Positions 13,001 to 25,000 of a stretch of 64,000 bases of DNA are shown one piece after another. The position numbers were made by a program, and so were the translations under genes. The DNA comes from Echinarachnius parma. Lineage: Eukaryota > Echinodermata > Echinoidea > Clypeasteroida > Echinarachniidae. The stretch lies in contig JBAMJV010009401.1 in the NCBI GenBank assembly GCA_037951105.1, positions 95,440 to 159,439 on the forward strand. Direction: 5' to 3'. The notes below the pieces were generated by a model. That model was not told where the DNA came from. It ran no database searches and was given only the letters and a program-made list of their open reading frames with translations. Positions within the stretch are counted from its first letter, which is position 1. The number at the start of each line of letters is the position of its first letter.

Positions 13001-16000
13001 CGTGTACAAAGTGAGTGCAGTGAGTTACTGACTATCACTTTGCATTTTCGCTCATTACTTGGCCATACAATGTCCATTTGACTTGACATTTTCGCACAAT
13101 ACCCTGTGGACATATGAGATAACAACAATATACATTGCATCAACCATTCATCACGTTTTGTACACGTCAACAAAGTTACTCGATCCCTTTAAGGATATTT
13201 CAGTTATTTCTGAATTGATTTTGATCAAACAAAGTTGACAATGTCTTACAATTGTGTGTTCTTTCAAATTTTACGCTTAGTATTTAATTACTTAAAGTAT
13301 TTCCCGAAGCGTCCTCTAAACCAACACTGAACTATCCCTTTAAGATGTTTAGTTTTACACACTTTTTAGTCAGTAATAATGTCAACCTTAATGTTATTAT
13401 TTAGATACAGACTGCAATACAGAATGGCTTTCAGGAGACCATTGCTGTACAGATATCCAGTCTTCGAGCTGGCAGCGTGGTAGTAGATTCGAATGCATTC
13501 GTGTACAATGGATCCTTACCCGATGACATACAGATCAGCATGATACGATCACTGCTGATAGATCAGGCCGAAGCCGACGGACTGATGGACCCGGATTCCC
13601 TGCAAATATATAGCACTGGTAATCATTGATCCGTTTTGTTTAAATCAGGGCTGTGATGAATAAGATTCATTACATCAAACGTTAAAGTGATTCATGAACG
13701 TTGTATCTTCTACCGTGGTGTTAAGCTCTTGGTAAGAAAATAATAAAATAGGGTTATATTTGTTATACGGATATATATCACTGATTATCATTCAGCTCAA
13801 GACCGTCTACAGACGGTCATAAGGTCACGTTCGAATCTACGGCAAAGAACTCAGAATTAGTCGTAACATCTGATGCAAGTTTTCGCTTTTTTTAACCATG
13901 AAATAAGTGTTTCTTTTGAATGAAACGTTCACACATCATAAACACATATCTTACAATGATTTTGATTTAGTATTGAAATCTGACATGTTATTTTTGAAAT
14001 TATCTAACAAAGAACATGGATCTAAGGCCGGGGGCCATAATGTCCCCTTCTCCTCCGAAACTTGTCCGACTGCTCGATAACGCGTTAGAATGACGGCCCG
14101 CCGCTTAGTGACCCTTTTTTTTCTCGAGTCTTGCGCATCTTTAAAAACAATTTCAGCCCGAAAATGATTTGTGAACAAAACATATTGAAATATCAGTTGT
14201 CATAAAAAGAGATATATTATTAGCTAATTGTTCTTGTTTACCTTTAAGGTATTTGTTTTGAGGTCAAAATAGTTGAAACAAAGTAAGAAATAACAATAAA
14301 AAAATAAAATAAAAAAATGAGTTAAAAACAAAAAATACATAATAAATTATCTAGCTCTTCTAAATTGTTGTATTATTTTTTTCAAAATGGTTTAAAGAAT
14401 GTATGTAGTGTAAACCGATGTTTAATTATTACACATATATGATGTATATGTACAAATATGAATGTTATGACCGTCTTTGCATAAACTACCATAACTTTGC
14501 AAGTTAATGAATTTGTCAAAAAATAAAAAAATAACCATTAGTATTCTATACACTTTACTCGACATGCTTGCACATTTTCGCGGCGATGCACAAGTTCTTA
14601 CGATTGTTTTAATCGCTCCATTACGGTTCTACTAATGATTGCGAACAGGCGCGAATTATAGCGCGAATAATCTATCGACAATTATAAATACATTATCCGT
14701 TATTTCAGGTTTTAGTGTGAAGACAACCTACATATTTTATCGAAGGAATAAGCGGGAAGAAATGCACTACGAGTAAGCATGAACAGGCAGTGAATACAGT
14801 TCGCGCTTGTTCGCAGTAATTGATATTTATTGCAAACAAGTGCATTCGAGAGGAAATTTTAATATCTCTAGACAGGCGTTCACGCAAAATATGCATTATC
14901 AACGTGTATATGTTTTGTCTAAACATAATATGTAAAACAAACAACTTATTCATCATAACGAATTGTTATTATTAGGGGTGGGGTTACTTTGTGTGTACTA
15001 CTGATATTTAATCTCATGCGCGCCTTCTTTCTGTTTTATAGTTTCATGTCCGCCGTCAAATCTGTCTACACCATACGGTCCCGTTTCATTTACGCAGGGA
15101 GAAATATATACGATAATTAATTCTACAGGACCACGATGTCCCGATCACAAATTGAAACGTAAGTACTCTGATGCCTTTTTAAAAGAATAATCACAAGCCT
15201 TGGAAATTTTATTTTCAGCATAATCATATGATACAGACTAATTAAACAAATAAATAAATACATACATACACTTCTTTGATATTAAAAACATAAACATGTG
15301 AAGAGCTCATTTGCAAAAGGGGTAAGATCCACTTTTTCAACTTTGGAATAAAGCAGGTGTCTTTGTCAAACTTTGTACACATGCCTATAGGAATATGAAA
15401 ATTGAACTTGATATATTTTGATTTTGAATAAGTAAATTGTCCTAAAATTTGGATTCTACGTAGTTGCGTAGCTTATTAATGTACTGATATCGATAACTCA
15501 AATTTTATGGAAAGTGGATCTAACCCCTTTTGCAAATGAGCTCTTCTTGTATAAAGAATAAATTGTAACATAACAATACAGATTACAATAATACTAGTAG
15601 ATACACATAATAAATATCTTTTAAAATAGTGTATTAACATAATGTGATCCAATTAACGTTAACAAGTCCACCAATCCACATTTTTGATTAATCACTCATT
15701 AATGTATGCACTTGTCAACAAAGTTACTAAATCCCTTTTATGTTTAACACTTCACTTTAGTGTTCATTTATAGTGTTTATTTATTTCGCATTCACGTAAC
15801 TCATAATAACATTGATGTCATTGATACAGGACGAACTTCGCCTGCGATAGAGGCTTCTTGTGACGGTGACCTTCTGTCCCCCTGTTTCTGGGAACTGGTT
15901 CCTGTGCCTGACGACTACTGTGGCAGGAACCTGACTGCAGATGAACTTCTTGAAATAGTTACAAATGTAATTCGTAAAATATAATGCTCTCTGTGTACAA

Positions 16001-19000
16001 TGATTATGCGCATATTAAAAATATTAAATCAAGAGAAGAAGCTTTAATTTGTAATAAATACTTTGTGTTGTTCTTTCATACAGTTTGTTTATAGTGACAT
16101 GCAGGTTAAAAATCAATTTACGCAACAGTTTTTTGTATCAGTCATAACAACATTTAAAGTAATCCAGGTAAAGTGTCAGATATTACACAAAATGACATTG
16201 GAGACTTCAATCCTATATCAATATCATTGTAAAATTCAATTGAAAGATTTGTGAATTTTTGAAAGAAAATGAACACAGTTTACCTAGTGAAAAAAACGAA
16301 TATTGAGTTCATATTTTATCACCTAATACTGATGGCCTGCCGTACATTTGTCTCAGTAATAATCATCTGTTGACGTTATCCGCACCAGTGTATATGTTTA
16401 AATACGCGGTGCAGATTTCATGGACTTTGTGTGCGCTCGGCTCAAAGTTTAGTAAGGTCTGGAATGTTTCCCACGCGCGTTGGCCGGACGTGTTCAGCTA
16501 CTGCAATTGTACTTTTTATGAAAAGCGTTGGCAACGCTTTTAAAATGATGATTTTCAATGATAATTATCTTCATACTAAAGGGACATTCGAAAAAATGTT
16601 ATTCTTCTCTTACCATAAGCTAAACAACACGATAGAAGAGAAACGAGGAAGCTCCAAGTATTTGTCGTGGAGTTGGACACTTTACCTGGATCACTTTAAT
16701 AGAAACGCCGAGTGTGCCTAAGATTACTTGAATTTTTTTGTATGATTGCTTAAAGGGATAGTTGAGTTCTGGTAAGGAAAGTACAGTTTTGGTGAAACTG
16801 AATTTTAGTAACCAATACCTGCATCATTACATTACAAACTAATAGTTATAACTAGAAAGGAACACAACATTACAAATGACGTAGTAAAGATCATGTTGTC
16901 ATTCAAAAAGAGCTGTTAAAACGTAACAGGGCGCTCTCTAAACACTCCTCGGTTTCAACCATTTTGAATAAAATATTGTGCATGTGATGCTTTGTTGAAA
17001 TAGTGATTAGATAGAGAAATAACCAACAACTATTTTAATAACAATTTTGTAACTTTTTGAAAAGAGGAAGCATTCTTTTAAATTTGTAACGGCTGGTTCA
17101 AAATTCTCTAATAAACCTGGGGCCCCAGGTTTATTACAAATTGTTATATTTATGGATATTTCAGCCGTCTCTGAACCGATTTTGATCAAACAAAGATGAT
17201 TTTATTATTTAAATATTATGCTCTTTCAAATTTTACACTCACTTTTTCATTACCTCACAAAAAAATAAGTAGTCTAACGCCCTCTCTACCAAAACTCAAC
17301 TATCCCTTTAATGTGGCATGTTTTAAAATGTACTACTATTCTGTGAACGGCTCTTTATCACAAAATGCAAAGTCCTTCCAAATGCATTTGCCCTCGTGAG
17401 TTATTTTCCTCGCGAGTATTCTGGACTATACCCGCACGTTTGTGCGAGTATATTCACGTATTTATGTGAACGAGAAACCCGAGTCGTTGAGACGTATGCA
17501 CAAGACTTTGCAAGTTGGACCATATTCAAGTTTTAACGAGTTTATACTGGGCAATCGGGGAGAATTATCTTGAGCGCCACTGGTTTCTCACAAATGACAG
17601 CAAGTTATTCCCCTCGACAAACCACATTTTGAAGTCTTTAGTATGTTATTGCAAATTGGTTTTTAGTGTAATATGATGTGAAACATGATATTAAATGAAG
17701 TCCAATTAACTAATTTTGATTGGTCCTTTCTAGACTGTAGTGGACGAATCAAACGTCGAAGAGGTGGCAGAAGTGGTGGCCGATATTACTGAAAACAGCA
17801 ACGAAGTAACAGCAGATGGACTTGCATCGGTCGCAGCTATATTGGATATGGTCGTCTCCATTTCTACGGGCGAAAAAACGGTAATTTGATATCTATTCAT
17901 GTCCAAAATGAATACATGAATGCAAATTGCGTACAATTATATATCCATATATACTCAACCAAAAAAGTAAGTGCCCCCTAGCATTTTTTCATAATATATC
18001 TCAAAAAAAAATTTACCGATTTTTATCTCGCAGACGGTAATGGATGCGCAATTTTCTTACGCACAATGTCGACGTTAAATGGTTGGCACATAATAATGTT
18101 TTCGTAATTTTCTGAAACAAAGTACACACTAAAAAGTTTAACTTTAAAGGGATCTAGTAACTTTACAAAAAGTGATGAGTGGTTGATACAATATATATAT
18201 TATTGTTATATGTTCACTAGATGTTGAGTGAACATTTCAAGTTGGACTTTATATGGACGAGTAATGAGCAAATATGCAAAGTGACATTCACGAACTCATT
18301 GCAGTCACTTTGTACACGGTTCTGGCGATCCGTTGGATAAATAGACATCTGAAACTTATCGTAAATATTTTTTTAACGAAAGGGAAATGTAAAAATCCGA
18401 AACCTGTCCCATCCTTTTTGGTGTTGATAAGAATACAGCAAGGTATGAGGGAACCGCTACAATTTCAATTGGATTTTAAGGATTTGGACAATGTTACTAA
18501 GTCCCTTTAAGTTTTATATGACATATTGGGTACATTTTGTATACGAGTAAGCATCTTCATTGAAGATGTCCCGACACACACATCTGTTATGTTATTCAGT
18601 ACTTCTGCTGCATTGTTCTTAGAGGAATTTGTTTCAAAAGCATGCATTTTTCTGAAACAATAAGCCTTTTAATATGACATTGTCGGGGATAAGAGTGGCC
18701 GAAGTCATGTCCTGTTTTATTCTTTATTGAAGTTGTCCTAATTCAGAAATATGTTATGTAATTCAGTACTACTGCTGCATTGTTGTTAGTAGAAACATTT
18801 TTCAAAAACATATATTTGTCTGAAACAAATTGTTGGGGATAAGAGTGGCCAAGGTCATTTAATCTGTATTCGAGTTGGCCTAATTCACAAATCTGTGGTG
18901 CATTGTTCTAAATATTTATTCGCAATAATGTTGATATCATTTGTTGCATTTCGATTGAGACCCATCTTGCAAATATCTTTTTATAGTGTACTGACAATTA

Positions 19001-22000
19001 GAATAAAAGGCTATCTGAGCTCGAAACCGTTATTGTCATTGTCTTTATGTAGGTTGCTATATCGGTGCTAAATATCGTAGACAACCTCGTGGACATACCC
19101 GCAGAGGAGTTGCAAGAAGCGCAGAAAGAGAGCAATGCGCCGAGCCGAGTGGTACAAGCCTTGGAGGGGCAACTAGCTGTCGTTGACGTGATGCAGAATA
19201 CGTCTTTGAGAATCATTAGGCCGAATGTTGCTGCAGAGGTAAACATGTTAACATCTTCTATGTCTGTAGCAGTGTTGGCTATCTCGAGATCGATCTTGAT
19301 CTCGAGACGAGTCTCGAGATCGGCATCAGTAATCTCGATCTTGTTCTTGATCTCGGACATTACTACTCTTGATCTCAGAGTTTCTGATCTCGATCTTGAG
19401 CTGCGGATCTTGGTCTTGATTTTGATTTCGGACTGTCTGATCTTGATCTCGGAACCTCTGGTCTTGTACCCAACACTGGTCTGTAGATAAGATAATAAAT
19501 TTACGATAGTATTAGGGTGCCATTGTTACCAGTGAGAATGAAACGATAAAGTCCACAAGACGAGGTTTTTGTACTTTGCGAGAAAGGACAGAGTGGTAGT
19601 TGGTGCAACACAGGGGGGTGTACTGTGAAGGGGAAATGTTGAAAGTCGACCCGTCACTGTCATTACTGGAATAGGAAGAGAAGGACAGATTTCAAAGATG
19701 TTTATGTCAATATCACTTGGCTAGAGAGCGATGCCTCTCAGGCTCTCACCGTAATTATCTGTATGGGTAAACTAACACATTTAAAATCCAATCAGAAAGT
19801 AATTTAAAACAAAATAGTCTTCTTAGTATAACCCAAGTTCCAAGCTGGTCAATTGCCAGGTTTATAAAACAAAGCCTATACAATTAGTAGAGGACAACGA
19901 GAGTAGCTTCATGCAATGTTTCGTCTTGCAGAGAGATACTAATGTTTTCGTTTAAATGTAAATAGTATTAAAATGTGTTATTAATAACAATTCATGCAGA
20001 TTCACTGCTACTTTCGTAGACAATGTATACTATGAACTGAAACGTTAATCAAATTAATTTGAGGGCATTATGCCCCACCCCTCCAGAATTTGTCTGATTG
20101 CCCGAAAACGCGTGAGGATGACGCCCCGCATGTCAGCGCGAAAATCGCTTCTTTTTTTTTTCGCGGCCGAGATCTTAAGGGGGGCCATAATCCCCCCCCC
20201 CCCCCCCCCCCCCCCCTGGCCACGAATTTTCTTTTCCAAACAGGTTTGCAAATCCTTGTGAATTAGCGACTTGGTCAGAGACCACGCATAACCGACATTT
20301 CCGACCAAATATAAATTCGAACATTGAGTCGAGTGCCGTAAAAATAGCAAATACAAAAAACATTGAACCGAGGTAGGATTCGAACCAGTGCTCTCTAGCA
20401 TATCAGTCTCAAGTTCGCTTGGTTGGTATTGGTTTTCAGGGGTATATATACCCTAAAATTAACCTTTACCCCAACCCTAATGTTAGTGGCTATAGTTCAG
20501 ATATAGTGGCTATATGTCAGAGTTAGTAACTATAGGTCAGATTTAGTGGCTATAGGTCAGATTTAGTGGTTAAAGGTCACATTTTTAGTGGCTTTAACTC
20601 TATCGTAACTCGAATTGAATATGCGCGCATTGGTTTCCATTTTAAGTCGCCCGATTCCAATTAAACAGGCATAAGTGATGTGTTCGTGCCATTGCAAAGC
20701 TCCTTCGGAAAAATGTCGCCCCCGGCTGTAGGAAGGCCTCGAGTAGCCCGGCCTTTTAGGGTTCAGTCATTCTACATGCATTTCATTATAATATTGAGGG
20801 CACATAGTGGCATAGAACACATCTTTGATAGCTTTGTCCGCATCACTGCATTTGTTGCGTTGCTGCCAATATTACATTTCTTCCAAAATAAAAGGTACCA
20901 TAATGAACTATAATTATACCATGGTCACTATAGGTAATCCGGTCAATATGTCATATGTGGTACTGCCTGTACCAAAAAAAGCAGTGGGTTTACAATTTAT
21001 GAATGGTTGGTATAATGTGTATTTCAGTGATCTGATATGTCCTCTGAGTATTGTTTAAATATTAACGTTGAACATATGTTTAATGGCCGAGTAATGTGAT
21101 ATTTGCTAACTCAAGGCACTGACTTTGTACACAGCTATGACTATCCAGTGGATAGTTAAACATCTAAATATTTTAATCGTAAAAATATTTTTAACGAAAC
21201 GGAAATTTGACAAAAACAAAACATGTTCCCTGCTTCTAATGGTAATACGAATACAACAAGGTATGAGAGAACCACTAGATTAATGAGTACGTTTTGAGGC
21301 TTCGGACAATTTAGCTAGATTTATTTAAACTCAGAGGAATGGAGGCTAACAGAAGATAACATGGGTTCCCAAAAGATGGATTACGACAACTTTGTCGCGG
21401 AAGGTGACATCACTGAGAGTCCCAAATACCTGTAGCTCAAGAATAGCTTGAAACATAACTCAGAGTATGTTTTAATTCATTTTCTCATTTTTAACAGGTA
21501 TTTGATGTCATGAAAGAAGATGATGCAAGCGATGGCCTCTCAGTGGTCCTCTCCGCACCAATGTCGGAGACGGGTTCCGAACAGATCGGTGACGACGCGT
21601 TCCTCGTCGCTGGTGGAGATATCACTAATACCCGACTGTCAGAGGCGTCGTTGTTCATACCCAGTGACCTCATAGACAGTGTCAATGCATTGACCAGGGT
21701 GGTGATCACGGGTCACCGGACCTCCTCGCTTTTCCAGTCCCAGGAACTGCTTGCCTTCAATCAGAACCAGACGGAGTTCAACCGGACCCTCAACTCGCGT
21801 ATCATTTCCGCCTCCTTTGGCAGCAATAAAACGGAAAACCTGAAGCACCCAGTTCGTCTAACGTTCGAACCGCTGAACAGGGTAAGATGAATTCTTAAAT
21901 AAGTATTTGTTTAAAGTTTGTTTCATTTCGATCTCATCGCAAATGTATAGCGCATATGTGTACCATGCCTCCATGCATGTAAGGATGTTTGAATAGGTCT

Positions 22001-25000
22001 AGCCAAATTTGATTCATCACGATTTTAGAAATGATTGAATTTTGAGCGATGTCATGGGTCATGGCTGTATTCCAAATACATTAAAATAAATTTAAGTTTA
22101 TTTTGGTGATACTTTAGTACTATCCTATGTTATTATTTCAGAATGCATCTAACGCAATATGTGTATTCTGGGACTTCAACAGTGCCACCTGGTCTACTCG
22201 TGGATGTACTCTAAATAGTAGCACACCTGACAGAGTGGTCTGTGAATGCAGCCACTTGACTAACTTCGGAATTCTAATGGTAAATCTTTTGTTTTCTTTA
22301 AAGTTATACATTATGTGTAAAATAACAAAAAATGACATGCATAATAATTCAATTATATTAGGTTACAACCATTTAAGTTGAGATGGTATTTTCCTGGCAA
22401 ATTTTGTTGACAATTATTTAGAAAATCCTGATTGTGTTCTTATCATTTTCAAAAAAAATGCCCGCAAAATAGTTTGTAACGATACACATTTGGTTTGTGG
22501 GATAATTAGTAATATCTATGCTTATCATATCGTTAATAATCTCAAACAAATGTGTATCGTTATAAACTGAAATATGGACAAGCAGCATCATATACATGAC
22601 CGAAACATACAACGTATAATTATCTTCTTTCTAGGATATATACGGAGGAGAGGGGCTATCTGACCAGGCGGACTTTATCCTGGGGGTGTTATCTTACATT
22701 GGAGTCTGCATGTCCATATGGGGTCTCATTGTCACCATACTCACCTATGCCTCGAGCAAGTATGTAGATATGTCATACTCTTACAACGCATTCAAGGGAT
22801 CTAGTAACTTTGTCCAAATCCGCAAAAATCAAACCTTGAACCTTTTCGGTTCACTTATATTTTGTTGTAGTCTAAGCATGGGACAGGTTTCGGTTTTTCG
22901 AGTTTCCCTTTCTTTAACAAAATATTTACGATCGAAGTGTTCAGATGTTGAAATATCCACTGGATGGTCATAACCCTGTACAAAGTCAGTGCAATGAGTT
23001 ATTGAGTATCACTCTAACATCCATTTAACGTGACATTTTTCACACATTACTAAGTGGACATATGACTTACAAGAACACACATTGTATCAACCCTTTATCA
23101 CTTTTTGAACACGTCATGAAAGTAACTAGATCCCATTGAACTATATTTAATAATTAAATATAGAATCAAGCAAAGTGTAAACTAATACATTATTTTTTTT
23201 TTAATTAAGCAAACAAAATTACCAGGCACAAAAGTGTGGTCAGAGCATTAATACATATAATGAGATCCCCAAAACCTTGAAAATACAAGTTCCCAATGAG
23301 TCATTAACTCTTTATCGCCTTACCATGAAATTAAATACATGAAACTAATTTAGGACATAAGATAGCTGAAATCTTGTGAAACGAGCAAAAAGAGGCGTAA
23401 GGCATAAGCCAGACCAATTTAAGAGAAAACGATATTTGTATTAGTATAGTATGACGCCAAGATGGCATAGAAGGAATTATTATTAAAGGATATCAAATCC
23501 CACTATTCATTTTGTATTCCTAACACAAATCAAATGTATCGTTTTGCTGTCATTTAAGAGAGGATGGAATAGCTAATCCACTGATGCATTTAATGATACA
23601 AACATCTCTCAAATAAATGAGAAACTGGTGGCTAGAAAAACATGTCTATACTTTTAGTGCGGGGTTTATTAGGGTATTTGGGTGCTCTTGAATATTTGCC
23701 TACATATTTCTTCCTATACTGTAATTTATATCAGGTAATATTATTTCAGTAACATTTTCGGTACCAGCCGTGTTGATGTGATTATGTCTGTTAAAATTTG
23801 TATATGAATTGAATGAAATAATCATGGAACAAAAAATAATAGCGTTGCTTGAAACAATGTTCCTCCTTAACGGTATACATACTGTACATATACTCACATA
23901 CTTTTCCATTTCATCAATTGCTAACAGGAAACTTCGCGATCGAAAGCCCAACCAGATCCTGCTGTGCCTATCCAGTGCTCTCCTGTGTCTGTACGTCACC
24001 TTCCTGGTGGTGCTGATCCTGGACACGTCACGTGACGTGGATGAGGTAGGCCCGATTCCCTGCAGCGTGCTGGCTGGTGTCCTGCACTACTTCCTACTGG
24101 CATCTATCTTCTGGATGGCCGTAGAGGGCTACAACATGTACCTCCTATTTGTCCTGGTCCTAAACACATATCGTCCGTTCCTTATGAGGAATGCATCGCT
24201 GTTTGCATGGGGTAATAATTCGTTATGCATTACATTTAATTGGAATTCCCGTGTATTCAATCGCATGAACAATGGAATGTGAGGGGAAGTTTTACTTTTA
24301 ATATCAGATGTCATGTGAGTTGATGAATTGACAAAAATAAAGAAAGAGTATAATTACATTCTGAAATGCTGTTACCAACATTTCATTTTTAGAACATTTT
24401 TATAATGATAAGAGTATTCTTAGCTAGTTTATGAGTTATGATGTGCGCTGCTTTGTTTGTAGTACATCATGCCGTTTTCTCATAATTCAGCTCTATATAA
24501 TTCTGAAGATTCGAGTATTAAACTTGAATATAATTTACCTTCTTATGCTAGTTGTAGAGCCAGTGCAACATAATTTGTGTCAATTGGCACTGTGGTACAT
24601 TTTGTTTTACTTGAAATACAAGATGAACCGCATTTATAGTTATATTTGTCATATGAGTATTTGTTTCATGTTTCACTTTCAGGAACCCCGCTTATTGTTG
24701 TTGGCATAGCGGCAGGTGCGGCTAGGCAGCACTACGCACACACAGATTTGTAAGTAGGCCTTCATTTTATTCAATAACAATTTTTTTGTTCTAATAATTT
24801 GTTTTCGTTTTCGATCAAATTTAGACGCTCCGTTCAATTCTTTGTTTTGTATTATATTAAAGGGATAGTTGAGTTTTGGTAGAGAGGGCGCTACACATGA
24901 TAATTTTTTTGGGAAATAATGAAAAACTCAGTGTACAATTTGAAAGAGCATAATATTTTAGTGACAGAATAAACTTTATTTCAACAAAATCGGTTCAGAA

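Noticed and set aside
20340-20440. A tRNA gene on the minus strand
   Set aside because: Only a B box (GGTTCGAATCC) and a vague anticodon-arm stretch are seen; no acceptor stem or clear A box. Kept only as a possible SINE relic.
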